DNA of 64,000 bases from Flavobacterium celericrescens (GCF_011392075.1 NZ_JAAJBV010000004.1:62001-126000), one strand, 5' to 3'; numbered from the stretch's first letter, positions 51,934 through 60,350 are shown. A program made the numbers and translations. The notes: generated by a model from the letters alone, not told the origin.

Positions 51934-53910
51934 TTGATATCAAAAGACACCATAGAAAAAGTTTTTGAAACCGCCCGAGTTGAGGAGGTGATTGGTGATT
52001 TTGTTCAACTCAAACGAGCAGGAAGTAACTTAAAAGGATTGTCGCCATTTGTAAACGAAAAATCACCTTCGTTTATGGTGTCGCCTGTAAAGCAAATTTG
52101 GAAAGATTTTTCGTCTGGAAAAGGCGGAAATGCCGTGACGTTCTTAATGGAACACGAACATTTTACCTATCCAGAAGCTATCAAATATTTAGCAGTAAAA
52201 TACAATATTGAGATTGAAGAAACCGTTCAATCGGATGAAGAGGTAGTGCAAGCCAATGAAAAAGAAAGTATGTATTTGGTCTCCGAATTTGCACAAAAAT
52301 ATTTCCATCACACTTTATTAGAAACCGAAGAAGGAAAAGCTATTGGATTATCCTATTTTAAAGAACGTGGTTTTACTTCTGATACGATAAAGAAATTTGG
52401 ATTAGGATATTCGCCAGAAACTTGGGATGCTTTTACCAAAGAAGCACTTGGAAAAGGATATAAGCTAGAATATTTAGACAAAACTGGACTTTCGATTGTT
52501 AAGGAAGACAAGCAATTTGACCGTTTCAAAGGACGCGTTATGTTTCCGATTCAAAGCATGAGTGGTCGTGTTTTGGGTTTTGGTGGTCGTATTTTGACTA
52601 ATGATAAAAAAGCGGCAAAATACCTGAATTCACCCGAAAGTGATATTTACCATAAGAGTAAAGTTTTGTACGGAATTTTCCATGCGAAGCAATCTATTGC
52701 AAAACTGAATAATTGTTATTTAGTGGAAGGATACACTGATGTAATTCAAATGCATCAAGCTGGAATTGAAAACGTTGTGGCTTCTTCTGGGACAGCTTTA
52801 ACACCTGATCAAATTCGTTTAATTAATCGCTTAACGCCAAATATTACAGTACTTTTTGATGGTGATGCGGCAGGGCTTCGAGCTTCGATTAGAGGAATTG
52901 ATTTGATTCTGGAAGCAGGAATGAACGTAAAAGTGTGTACGTTTCCAGATGGCGATGACCCAGATAGTTTCGCTCGTAAAACGTCGTATGAAGATTTACA
53001 ATTGTATTTCGAAGAGAATGCAAAAGATTTCATTCAGTTTAAAGCGTCTTTATTGATGCAAGAAGCAAAGAATGATCCGATAAAAAAAGCAGATTTGATT
53101 CGAGATATGGTTATCAGTATTTCTAAAATTCCAGACCGAATTAAGCGAGAAGTTTACATTAAGGAATGTTCCCGAATTATGGATATTTCCGAAGATGTGC
53201 TTTTTAATACCTTAGCGCAATTAGTCAAGAAAGATTTATCGGAAGCTAATAAACAACATAAAGAGGAACAAAAGGCTTTTGAGGTTGTAAGAAATGATAT
53301 TGCTCAACCAACAACAAAAGTCGATATTCAATACGAATTAGAACATAAGATTATCCAAATTTTATTGTTGTACGGCGATAAAGAAGTGGATTTTGAAGAT
53401 ACTATTTTAGCTCAAAATGAAGATGGTGAAATGGTTGAAGTTAAAGAACAAAATAATTATAAAGTTTTTCAACGTATCTACCTTAGTTTGCAAGAAGATG
53501 AAGTGGAGTTAGCCAATCCAGTTTTTAAAGCAATTTATAATCATTTGATAGCTTATTTTAATGAAAATGAAGCTTTTGAATTGGATAAATATTTGATGCA
53601 TCTTCCAGAAGAATTGGCGCAAGAAGTTACCACAATTTTAATGAATGAAGAGCGTGAGGTATTACATAATTGGGAAGTACAACAAATTTATGTAAAACAA
53701 AAAGAGGCAACTATAAGTCAATACGTTACAGAAACAATTATTACGCTTCGTTGGTATTTAGTAAATAATATCATAGATGAATTAAAAAACAATTTATCTA
53801 CTGATGAGGAACCGGACAACAGAGAAGCGTTGGAAATGGTTATGGCTTACCTCGGGCTAACACACATTTTTTCAAAAAACCTAGGTAGAGTTTTATCAAG
53901 ATATAATTAA
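51934..53910 (+). CDS. dnaG: DNA primase DnaG, with degenerate zinc-finger domain
   Basis: A 658-residue replicative primase. The N-terminal CHC2-type fold is present, but all four zinc ligands are replaced (Ser37, Val40, Asp58, Ser61 in LSPFVNEKSPSF and WKDFSSGKGGN). The catalytic core follows (about 115-330) with RVMFPIQSMSGRVLGFGGR, TOPRIM LVEGYTDVIQMHQAG and LFDGDAAGL, then a C-terminal helicase-binding region. The start is TTG at 51934 (MISKDTIEKVFETARVEEVI); no ATG lies near the conserved N-terminus. It has its own tandem promoter. Confidence 0.95.
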   Translation: MISKDTIEKVFETARVEEVIGDFVQLKRAGSNLKGLSPFVNEKSPSFMVSPVKQIWKDFSSGKGGNAVTFLMEHEHFTYPEAIKYLAVKYNIEIEETVQSDEEVVQANEKESMYLVSEFAQKYFHHTLLETEEGKAIGLSYFKERGFTSDTIKKFGLGYSPETWDAFTKEALGKGYKLEYLDKTGLSIVKEDKQFDRFKGRVMFPIQSMSGRVLGFGGRILTNDKKAAKYLNSPESDIYHKSKVLYGIFHAKQSIAKLNNCYLVEGYTDVIQMHQAGIENVVASSGTALTPDQIRLINRLTPNITVLFDGDAAGLRASIRGIDLILEAGMNVKVCTFPDGDDPDSFARKTSYEDLQLYFEENAKDFIQFKASLLMQEAKNDPIKKADLIRDMVISISKIPDRIKREVYIKECSRIMDISEDVLFNTLAQLVKKDLSEANKQHKEEQKAFEVVRNDIAQPTTKVDIQYELEHKIIQILLLYGDKEVDFEDTILAQNEDGEMVEVKEQNNYKVFQRIYLSLQEDEVELANPVFKAIYNHLIAYFNENEAFELDKYLMHLPEELAQEVTTILMNEEREVLHNWEVQQIYVKQKEATISQYVTETIITLRWYLVNNIIDELKNNLSTDEEPDNREALEMVMAYLGLTHIFSKNLGRVLSRYN

Positions 53911-53939
53911 AAGATAAAGAAACTTAGCGTTTAAAAAAA

Positions 53940-54569
53940 TTAAATCACATCCAAATCCTTAGCTTTTTTCAATAAATCAACTAGGTTGGTTACATTTAAT
54001 TTTGCCAAAAGTCTCAATTTGTATGTGCTGATTGTTTTTTCGTCTAAGCCTAAAATTTGAGCAACTTCTTTGTTTTTTTTACCTTCATTTAGATAACGAA
54101 GTACTTCAATTTCTCGAGTTGATAATTTTTTAAACAAGCGTTCCGATTTTTTTCCTTTACTTAAAAGGTCTATGCTTTTTTTAACAGAATCGCTAAAAAT
54201 AACGGTACCTTCTGCTGCTCTAAGAATAGTGTTCTCTAAATCTTTTAACTCGGTGTTTTTAGAAATATAACCAGAAACTCCAGCTTTTATAGCAGTTGGA
54301 GCATACATTTGTTCTGAAACAGAAGTGTATAAAACAATTTTAGTTTCAGGATAATCTTTGAGTAAACTTTTGATGTCTCTAATACTAGACAGGCCAACAA
54401 GTTCTACATCAAGTAAAAGTATTGCTACTTTTTTTGAGTTTAGTTCTTGTAAAAGAGATTCTAAATTTCTTGCAACAGCTACAATTTCTATTTTAGAATT
54501 TCCTTTAAAATACGATTGTAAGCCATAGGAAACAACCGGTAAACTATCTGCAATACATACTTTAATCAT
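53940..54569 (-). CDS. LuxR-type response regulator with altered receiver
   Basis: A 209-residue NarL/FixJ-like protein. The receiver has the phospho-acceptor Asp in LLLDVELVG, Thr in VLYTS and Lys in YISKNT, but the acidic pair that binds Mg reads ADS (Asp8-Ser9) instead of ADD. Phosphorylation may be weak or absent. The HTH is at about 145-200 (LSTREIEVLRYLNEGKKNKEVA; LDEKTISTYKLRLLAKL). No kinase gene is adjacent. A -7 box lies at 54603-54610. Confidence 0.9.
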   Translation of the reverse strand: MIKVCIADSLPVVSYGLQSYFKGNSKIEIVAVARNLESLLQELNSKKVAILLLDVELVGLSSIRDIKSLLKDYPETKIVLYTSVSEQMYAPTAIKAGVSGYISKNTELKDLENTILRAAEGTVIFSDSVKKSIDLLSKGKKSERLFKKLSTREIEVLRYLNEGKKNKEVAQILGLDEKTISTYKLRLLAKLNVTNLVDLLKKAKDLDVI

Positions 54570-54602
54570 AACTAAAAAATTACATTACTGATAACAACTT
54601 AT

Positions 54603-54610
54603 CAAAGTTA
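54603..54610 (-). promoter_or_regulatory. -7 element TAACTTTG for the LuxR regulator gene
   Basis: A perfect TAnnTTTG match on the minus strand, 33 bases before the ATG at 54569. Confidence 0.5.
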
Positions 54611-54636
54611 GTAAAAAAAACGTAATTACTTGTTAA

Positions 54637-55455
54637 TTAGATTGATAATTGTTTAAAATTTTTAGGAATTTCACAAACAGGAATAGGATTCATCTTGTGT
54701 TGATTGATCGTATTTAGTCTTTTGTAGATAGAAAAAACATGAGCTTCTCTTCCAGAAAAATCTTCTACTGTTTTTCCGTTTTCAAATTGTTGCATTGCCC
54801 ATTCTAGCTCATCATAGTTAGCACCAATTTGATCTTCATCGCTTCGGTCATCGCCAAACAAGCCATCAGTTGGTTTCGCTTTTAAAATACTTTCAGGAAC
54901 ATTTAAAAATGTAGCAAGTTGGCGTACTTCGCTTTTCATTAAATCTGCTATTGGACTAATGTCTACACCACCATCACCATATTTTGTAAAAAATCCTACA
55001 CCAAAGTCTTCTACTTTATTTCCAGTTCCAACCACTAAAAAACCATGCAAACCTGCAAAATAATATAACGTTGTCATTCTTAGCCTTGCTCTGGTATTCG
55101 CTAAAGATAAATTCAAAACAGCTTCATTTTCAGAGGACGGAACTTGATTTTTAAAAGTTTCAAAAACGGGAGTTAAGTCAGCTCTTTCGTTAAAAACATT
55201 TGGGAAACGTTTTTTTAGTTGGTCAATATGTTCGTTAGCTCTATTTACATGGCTTTCGGCTTGATGAATTGGCATTTCAACACATAATGTTGGTAGACCG
55301 GTTTGTGCACAAAGCGTTGAGGTTAAAGCACTATCAATTCCTCCAGAGATTCCAACAACAAAACCTTTAACTTTTGCGTTTGTAGCATAATCAAGTAACC
55401 ATTTTACAATATGTTGATTTATTTTTTCAGAATGAAATGTAATAGAATTTGTCAT
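54637..55455 (-). CDS. nadE: NAD synthase (ammonia- or partner-dependent, single domain)
   Basis: A 272-residue enzyme that makes NAD from nicotinate adenine dinucleotide. The ATP-pyrophosphatase loop is GISGGIDSALTS; further family motifs are VVGTGNKVEDFGVGFFTKYGDGGVDISPIADL and the ending region KPTDGLFGDDRSDEDQIG. There is no fused glutaminase domain. The start is ATG 55455; the longer frame to 55497 would reach the promoter region. It is divergent from gldB, with -7 boxes of the two genes almost touching. Confidence 0.95.
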   Translation of the reverse strand: MTNSITFHSEKINQHIVKWLLDYATNAKVKGFVVGISGGIDSALTSTLCAQTGLPTLCVEMPIHQAESHVNRANEHIDQLKKRFPNVFNERADLTPVFETFKNQVPSSENEAVLNLSLANTRARLRMTTLYYFAGLHGFLVVGTGNKVEDFGVGFFTKYGDGGVDISPIADLMKSEVRQLATFLNVPESILKAKPTDGLFGDDRSDEDQIGANYDELEWAMQQFENGKTVEDFSGREAHVFSIYKRLNTINQHKMNPIPVCEIPKNFKQLSI

Positions 55456-55486
55456 TTTTTTATGAAAATTTATGAGTCGATAACTG

Positions 55487-55494
55487 TATATTTG
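55487..55494 (+). promoter_or_regulatory. -7 element TATATTTG for gldB
   Basis: A perfect TAnnTTTG match 42 bases before the gldB ATG. It lies 4 bases from the divergent nadE -7 box at 55499-55506. Confidence 0.6.
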
Positions 55495-55498
55495 CAAC

Positions 55499-55506
55499 CA
55501 AATTTA
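55499..55506 (-). promoter_or_regulatory. -7 element TAAATTTG for nadE
   Basis: A perfect TAnnTTTG match on the minus strand, about 43 bases before the nadE ATG at 55455. Confidence 0.55.
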
Positions 55507-55536
55507 GTTTTGATAAAAATATAAAAAATACGCTAT

Positions 55537-56499
55537 ATGAAGCAATTATTATTCATACTTATTGCAGTTTCTTTATTTTCTTGTAAAGAAGAAAGTAAAA
55601 TTGAAGAAGCTGTAGCTCAAATCCCTGTAGAATTTAAAGTAGAACGCTTTGATCAAGTTTTTTATGGTTCAAAACCGGAGGAATTACAGCAAATAAAAGC
55701 CAAATATCCTTTCTTTTTTCCTGCTGGAAATCCCGATTCTGTATGGGTAAATAAATTGAAGAATCCATTATTGAAAGAATTGTATAGAGAAGTGCAGTCA
55801 AAATATCCTACTTTGGGCAAAGTAGAGTCGGATATGGAAAAATTGTTTGCTCATGTGCAATATTATTTTCCAAAATATAAAACACCGCGTGTAATCACTT
55901 TAATTAATGAAGTGGATATGGAAGGAAAAGTTTTTTATGTTGATACTTTAGCACTTGTTTCGTTGGATTGTTATTTAGGGAAAGACCATCGTTTTTATGT
56001 TGATTTTCCAGAATATAAAAAAATCGAGTTAGAAGAAAATCAAATTTTGCCAAACTTAGTTTCTAATTTTTGTTATGGAAAAATTGCAACGCCAACAGAT
56101 AGAACGCTACTTTCTGCGATGATTTATTATGGAAAAGAATTGTATATAAAAGATAAATTAATTCCTGATTATTCAGATGCTAATAAAATAGGTTATACTG
56201 ATTTACAAATTAAATGGTGTCAAGAGAATGAATATTTTATGTGGAGTAATTTAGTTGAAAACAAGTTGTTGTATGATACCAATCCAAAAAACGAACAGCG
56301 TTTTATTTCTCCAGCGCCTTTTTCAAGATTTTATTTAGAAATTGACAATCAATCTCCAGGTAGGGTTGGACAATGGTTAGGTTGGCAAATTGTAAGAAGT
56401 TATATGGAGAATAATGATGATGTTACTTTAGAGCAATTAATGGCTATGGATGCAAAAACTATTTTTGAAAATTCTAAATATAAACCTAAGAAACAATAA
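55537..56499 (+). CDS. gldB: Gliding motility lipoprotein GldB
   Basis: A 320-residue lipoprotein with signal and lipobox LFSC (Cys16). The sequence fits GldB: VEFKVERFDQVFYG, KYPFFFPAGNPDSVW, YFPKYKTPRVITLINEVD and PGRVGQWLGWQIVRSYM. In Flavobacterium johnsoniae GldB is required for gliding and acts at the cell envelope with the T9SS/gliding motor; its biochemical activity is unclear. gldC follows after 7 bases, the conserved pair order. Confidence 0.95.
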   Translation: MKQLLFILIAVSLFSCKEESKIEEAVAQIPVEFKVERFDQVFYGSKPEELQQIKAKYPFFFPAGNPDSVWVNKLKNPLLKELYREVQSKYPTLGKVESDMEKLFAHVQYYFPKYKTPRVITLINEVDMEGKVFYVDTLALVSLDCYLGKDHRFYVDFPEYKKIELEENQILPNLVSNFCYGKIATPTDRTLLSAMIYYGKELYIKDKLIPDYSDANKIGYTDLQIKWCQENEYFMWSNLVENKLLYDTNPKNEQRFISPAPFSRFYLEIDNQSPGRVGQWLGWQIVRSYMENNDDVTLEQLMAMDAKTIFENSKYKPKKQ

Positions 56500-56506
56500 G
56501 TTTAAG

Positions 56507-56833
56507 ATGAAAAAATCAGATATCAAAATAACCGTAGGTTTAGACGAGAATAACGTTCCAGATAAATTGTTATGGACGGCACAAGATGGTGGAATAGAGC
56601 AAGAAGAAGCAAAAGCTATGTTGTTGTCTGTTTGGGATAGCAAAGCAAAAGAAACCTTACGTATTGATTTATGGACAAAAGACATGCCGGTTGATGAAAT
56701 GAAGCAATTTTTTCATCAAACCCTTGTAGCGATGGCAGATACTTTTCAGCGTGCAACTGCCGACGAGAAAATGTCGGATACGATGCGTGATTTTTGTGAT
56801 TATTTTGCAGAAAAAATGGATTTGAAAGCATAA
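56507..56833 (+). CDS. gldC: Gliding motility protein GldC
   Basis: A 108-residue cytoplasmic protein. ATG 56507 is chosen because MKKSDIKITVGLDENNVP is the family start and the longer frame runs back into gldB. The GldC marks VGLDENNVPDKLLW, LRIDLWTKDMPVDEMK and MRDFCDYFAEKM are present. Loss of GldC only partly impairs gliding in the model species. It is translated from the gldB transcript and followed by a terminator. Confidence 0.95.
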   Translation: MKKSDIKITVGLDENNVPDKLLWTAQDGGIEQEEAKAMLLSVWDSKAKETLRIDLWTKDMPVDEMKQFFHQTLVAMADTFQRATADEKMSDTMRDFCDYFAEKMDLKA

Positions 56834-56835
56834 TT

Positions 56836-56867
56836 AAAAGCCGTTAACTGAATAGTTAGCGGCTTTT
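56836..56867 (+). terminator. Terminator after gldBC
   Basis: A 14-bp stem AAAAGCCGTTAACT / AGTTAGCGGCTTTT (one G-U pair) with loop GAAT and T-run, 2 bases after the gldC stop. It may also serve the convergent engB. Confidence 0.88.
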
Positions 56868-56886
56868 TAAAATTAATTAAAGGTTG

Positions 56887-57507
56887 TTAAATAAACCCTT
56901 CATTTTTAAAAATATCTTCATTGATTTGATTGATATACTCTAAAATTCCTTCTCTACCAATAGCTTCTAATGATGAAGTTACAAAATACGGTGGCATTTC
57001 AGCCCAGTCACCAGCTAGTAATTGTTTTTTGTATGCTTCCACATGGTTGTTAACTTTGTTTTTTCCAAGTTTATCAGATTTGGTAAAAATAATGGCAAAT
57101 GGAATTTCGCTTTCGCCTAAATATTCCATGAATTCCAAATCAATTTTTTGAGCTTCTAGTCGGATGTCAATTAAGACAAAGGCACAAACTAATTGTTCTC
57201 TTTGTTCAAAATAATCCATAATAAATTGTTGGAAAACCGCTTTAGTTTTCTTTGAAACTCTTGCATAACCATAACCTGGTAAATCCACTAAAAACCAATT
57301 ACTGTTGATTTTAAAGTGATTAATCAATTGGGTTTTTCCTGGTTTTGAAGATGTTTTGGCTAAATTTTTATGATTCGTTAACATGTTAATCAAAGATGAT
57401 TTTCCCACGTTTGAACGACCAATAAAAGCGTATTCAGGTAAACGTTCTTTTGGACATTTATCTACTTCTGAATTACTAATTACAAATTCGGCGGTATTAA
57501 TTTTCAT
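56887..57507 (-). CDS. engB: Ribosome biogenesis GTPase YihA/YsxC (EngB)
   Basis: A 206-residue single-domain GTPase of 50S assembly. Motifs: G1 GRSNVGKSSLIN (about 30-41), G2 region SSKPGKTQLIN, G3 DLPGYGYA, G4 TKSDKLGK and G5 TSSLEAIG. The start is ATG (MKINTAEFVIS). It lies 37 bases after the alpha/beta-hydrolase gene on the same strand, with only a weak hairpin between. Confidence 0.96.
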   Translation of the reverse strand: MKINTAEFVISNSEVDKCPKERLPEYAFIGRSNVGKSSLINMLTNHKNLAKTSSKPGKTQLINHFKINSNWFLVDLPGYGYARVSKKTKAVFQQFIMDYFEQREQLVCAFVLIDIRLEAQKIDLEFMEYLGESEIPFAIIFTKSDKLGKNKVNNHVEAYKKQLLAGDWAEMPPYFVTSSLEAIGREGILEYINQINEDIFKNEGFI

Positions 57508-57524
57508 ATGGTATTAAAATAAAA

Positions 57525-57541
57525 TTCCCCAATAAGGGGAA
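57525..57541 (-). terminator. Small hairpin between alpha/beta-hydrolase gene and engB
   Basis: A 6-bp stem TTCCCC / GGGGAA with loop AATAA, just after the hydrolase stop and followed on the minus strand by an AT-rich stretch. It may be a partial terminator or an attenuator. Confidence 0.4.
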
Positions 57542-57544
57542 CTA

Positions 57545-58300
57545 TTATAAATTGTTCTTTTGTAACCAATCAAATAAAATTTGGTTAAATTCATCTGGAT
57601 GTTCCATCATGGCAGCGTGTCCACATTTATCAATCCAAAATAACTCAGAATTCGGTAATAATTTATCAAATTCTTCAGCTACATTTGGCGGAGTAACTTT
57701 GTCGTTTTTGCCCCAAATAATGCATGTTGGTGTAGTCATTTTTGGTAAATCTTTTGCCATATTATGACGAATAGCACTCTTTGCAATGGTTAAAGTTTTA
57801 ATCAATTTGATTCTATCGTTAACTGTTGCAAAAACTTCATCTACTATTTCTTTTGTGGCAATTTTTGGATCATAAAATACATCTTCGGCTTTCTTCTTGA
57901 TGTATTCATAGTCGCCTCGTTTTGGGTAACTTTCGCCCATTCCACTTTCATATAAACCTGAACTTCCTGTAATTACTAATGCTTTCACTAGCTCTGGATA
58001 CATTTTTGTGTGATACAACCCTATGTGGCCTCCTAATGAATTTCCAACAAGAATTACTTGGTCAAATCCTTTGAAAAGGATAAAGTCTTTTACAAATTTT
58101 GAAAAAGCTTTAACGTTTGTCTTTAAAATATTTTGCGTGTATATCGGTAATTCAGGAATAACAACTTTGTAACCTTTTGGCGGAAAAAAATTTGCTACAC
58201 CATCAAAATTACTTAAACCTCCCATTAATCCATGTAGAATAATTATAGGGGTTCCTTCTCCGGCTTCAAAATAGGTATATTTCTTTTCTTTTTTTAACAT
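57545..58300 (-). CDS. Alpha/beta-hydrolase, probable esterase-type
   Basis: A 251-residue alpha/beta-hydrolase of the BioH/MhpC-like class. Motifs: the oxyanion region LHGLMGGLSNFDG, nucleophile Ser88 in LVGNSLGGH, a candidate Asp in WGKNDKVTPP and the His in KCGHAAMMEHP. I chose ATG 58300; the frame extends three codons to a GTG at 58309. The substrate is unknown. It lies upstream of engB on the same strand and divergent from the dcw cluster. Confidence 0.88.
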   Translation of the reverse strand: MLKKEKKYTYFEAGEGTPIIILHGLMGGLSNFDGVANFFPPKGYKVVIPELPIYTQNILKTNVKAFSKFVKDFILFKGFDQVILVGNSLGGHIGLYHTKMYPELVKALVITGSSGLYESGMGESYPKRGDYEYIKKKAEDVFYDPKIATKEIVDEVFATVNDRIKLIKTLTIAKSAIRHNMAKDLPKMTTPTCIIWGKNDKVTPPNVAEEFDKLLPNSELFWIDKCGHAAMMEHPDEFNQILFDWLQKNNL

Positions 58301-58334
58301 AAATTCCACTTAATGTGTTAGTTCTCATGTTCGA

Positions 58335-58342
58335 CAAATATA
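58335..58342 (-). promoter_or_regulatory. -7 element TATATTTG for the alpha/beta-hydrolase gene
   Basis: A perfect TAnnTTTG match on the minus strand, 34 bases before the ATG at 58300. Confidence 0.6.
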
Positions 58343-58567
58343 CTATTTTATTAACGAATGTAAAGAAAAAAATCGCGAACAAATTTTAGTTTGTTGTTTT
58401 TATCTAATTTGTTAGTTATCAACAATTTTAAGCCTAATTTAAAGAGTTATTGACTCATATTTATTTTTCTATATTATTTCTAAAGTTCTCAATTTCCTTG
58501 TTTTTGCAAATAAACTTTTGTTAAAAGTGGGTTTTTTAGTTTTTGAATCTAAAAACTTATTAACAAA

Positions 58568-58592
58568 GTGGTATTTTGTGGTAAAAAGTGGT
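58568..58592 (+). promoter_or_regulatory. MraZ operator: three direct repeats GTGGT-N5
   Basis: GTGGT occurs at 58568, 58578 and 58588 with exact 10-base spacing. MraZ in other bacteria binds direct repeats of TGGGN with 5-base spacers upstream of its own gene. Here the array sits just before the -7 box TAAATTTG (58603-58610), so bound MraZ would block the dcw promoter. A further GTGGG lies at 58527-58531. Confidence 0.7.
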
Positions 58593-58602
58593 AATTTTTT
58601 TT

Positions 58603-58610
58603 TAAATTTG
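58603..58610 (+). promoter_or_regulatory. -7 element TAAATTTG for the dcw cluster (mraZ)
   Basis: A perfect TAnnTTTG match 25 bases before the mraZ TTG, directly downstream of the GTGGT repeats. Confidence 0.65.
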
Positions 58611-58635
58611 TCCTTATTCTAATAGAAATAAAAAA

Positions 58636-59106
58636 TTGAAAACATTAATCGGAACATACGAATGTAAAGTGGATGCCAAAGGAAGGCTGATGCTGCCTAC
58701 GTCACTAAAGAAACAATTGGGTTCTTTGGAGGAAGGTTTCGTGTTGAAGCGTTCAGTTTTTCAGCCTTGTTTAGAGTTGTTTCCAATGAGTGAGTGGAAT
58801 AAAATGATGTTGAAAATCAATAAATTAAATCGTTTCGTTAAAAAGAATAACGATTTTATTAGAAGATTTACAGCGGGAGTTAAAATGATTGAGATTGATG
58901 CAACAGGACGACTTTTAATTCCGAAAGATTTAGTGGTTTTTGCTCAAATAGATAAAGACATTGTCTTGAATTCAGCTATCAATATTATTGAAATTTGGGA
59001 TAAAGATAAATACGAAAATGCAATTGAAAACGCTACGGATGATTTTGCAGATTTGGCAGAAGAAGTAATGGGTAATTTTAATGACGATGAAGATGGAATA
59101 TCATAA
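58636..59106 (+). CDS. mraZ: Transcriptional regulator MraZ
   Basis: A 156-residue protein with two AbrB-like SpoVT units: N-terminal TYECKVDAKGRLMLPTSLKKQL (7-28) and C-terminal MIEIDATGRLLIPKDL. MraZ forms a ring and represses its own dcw cluster by binding direct repeats, which are visible at 58568-58592. The start appears to be TTG at 58636, since no ATG is in frame near the conserved opening. The gene overlaps rsmH. Confidence 0.94.
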   Translation: MKTLIGTYECKVDAKGRLMLPTSLKKQLGSLEEGFVLKRSVFQPCLELFPMSEWNKMMLKINKLNRFVKKNNDFIRRFTAGVKMIEIDATGRLLIPKDLVVFAQIDKDIVLNSAINIIEIWDKDKYENAIENATDDFADLAEEVMGNFNDDEDGIS

Positions 59107-59989
59107 TCCAGTATTGTTAAAAGAAACAGTTGATGGATTGAATATTCGTCCTGATGGTGTTTATGTAGATGTTACTTTTGGTGGTGGCGGACACTCGAGA
59201 GAAATTATGAGTCGTTTAGGTGAAAATGGAAAATTATTCGCTTTTGACCAGGATTTAGACGCGTTGAAAAACGCTATTAATGACGAGCGATTTACTTTAA
59301 TCAACGAAAATTTCAGATTCATAAAACGATTTTTGCGTTTTCACGGAATCAAGCAAGTGGATGGAATATTGGCTGATTTAGGCGTTTCATCACATCAATT
59401 TGATGTTGCAGAAAGAGGTTTTTCAACTCGTTTTGATGCTGAATTGGATATGAGAATGAATCAAAAAGGAGACATTAGTGCGTATCACGTAGTAAACGAA
59501 TATGATGAACAAGAAATTTCTCGTGTGTTGTTCAGTTATGGCGAATTAAAAAATGCTAGAGCAATGGCAAACGTAATTGTTATGGCTCGAAAAGACAAAG
59601 AAATCAAGAATTCTGAACAACTAAAGCAAGTGTTGGCAAAATTTTTACCAGCGCATAAAAGCAATAAAATTTTAGCTCAAATATACCAAGCCATTCGTAT
59701 TGAAGTGAATCAAGAAATGGAAGTTTTAAAAGAGTTTTTAGAGCAATCATTAGAAATTCTAAAACCAGGCGGAAGATTGAGTGTGATTTCATATCATTCA
59801 TTAGAAGATCGATTGGTAAAACGTTTTGTGAAAAACGGCATGTTTGAAGGAGAACCAGAACGTGATTTTTTTGGGAATTTTGAAGTTCCTTTTAAAACCA
59901 TCGAAAAACTAATTGTACCAACCGAGGAAGAAATTGCAATCAATAATAGAGCTCGAAGTGCAAAATTAAGAGTAGCAGAAAAAATATAA
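59093..59989 (+). CDS. rsmH: 16S rRNA (cytosine1402-N4)-methyltransferase RsmH
   Basis: A 298-residue SAM enzyme that methylates C1402 of 16S rRNA. The chosen ATG at 59093 begins MEYHNPVLLKETVDGLNI, the family start; two more in-frame ATGs lie just upstream (59081, 59087). Motifs: VDVTFGGGGHSREI, FAFDQDLDA, DGILADLGVSSHQFD and VISYHSLEDRLVKRF. It overlaps the end of mraZ by 14 bases. Confidence 0.97.
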   Translation: MEYHNPVLLKETVDGLNIRPDGVYVDVTFGGGGHSREIMSRLGENGKLFAFDQDLDALKNAINDERFTLINENFRFIKRFLRFHGIKQVDGILADLGVSSHQFDVAERGFSTRFDAELDMRMNQKGDISAYHVVNEYDEQEISRVLFSYGELKNARAMANVIVMARKDKEIKNSEQLKQVLAKFLPAHKSNKILAQIYQAIRIEVNQEMEVLKEFLEQSLEILKPGGRLSVISYHSLEDRLVKRFVKNGMFEGEPERDFFGNFEVPFKTIEKLIVPTEEEIAINNRARSAKLRVAEKI

Positions 59990-59993
59990 TCAC

Positions 59994-60350
59994 ATGAAAA
60001 ACGGAGTTTACAGTTTATTAAAAGCCAAATTTCTTATTAGTGATGACGCTCTTAAGAACTGGAAGTTTATAGTTTTTTTAGTGATTTTAGGAATGATCAT
60101 GATTGCTAATAATCACCAATATGATGCAAAAAATTATAGAATTACCGAATTAACTAACCAAGTAAAAGAGTTGCGTTCTGAATTTGTAGATCGTCGTTCA
60201 GAATTGATGAAGTTGAGAATGGAATCTACGGTAGCAAAAAAAATGGAAGTACGACAAATTCTACCTTCAGAAGTACCTCCGGTAAAAATAGTAGTAGAAA
60301 GTAAAGAAGATAAAAAAAGTTTTTGGGACAAATTAAAAATATGGCAATAG
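59994..60350 (+). CDS. ftsL: FtsL-like cell division protein
   Basis: A 118-residue bitopic protein: cytoplasmic start, one transmembrane helix (about 23-41, FIVFLVILGMIMIANN) and a periplasmic coiled coil (ITELTNQVKELRSEFVDRR). Sequence similarity among FtsL proteins is low; the name rests on topology, size and position between rsmH and ftsI, the fixed dcw order. It lies 4 bases after rsmH, and its last 10 bases overlap ftsI. Confidence 0.85.
   Translation: MKNGVYSLLKAKFLISDDALKNWKFIVFLVILGMIMIANNHQYDAKNYRITELTNQVKELRSEFVDRRSELMKLRMESTVAKKMEVRQILPSEVPPVKIVVESKEDKKSFWDKLKIWQ

Larger units (their letters stand above)
58310..58635. other. 326-base intergenic region between alpha/beta-hydrolase gene and mraZ
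   Basis: It contains divergent -7 boxes (58335-58342 minus; 58603-58610 plus) and the MraZ-type repeats (58568-58592, with a possible outlying GTGGG at 58527-58531). The middle, about 58345-58520, is very AT-rich with no open reading frame, hairpin or repeat that I could support. Confidence 0.6.

Noticed and set aside
58416..58424. DnaA-box-like TTATCAACA upstream of mraZ
   Set aside because: It is a single site with one mismatch in very AT-rich DNA, with no cluster of boxes and no origin genes nearby.
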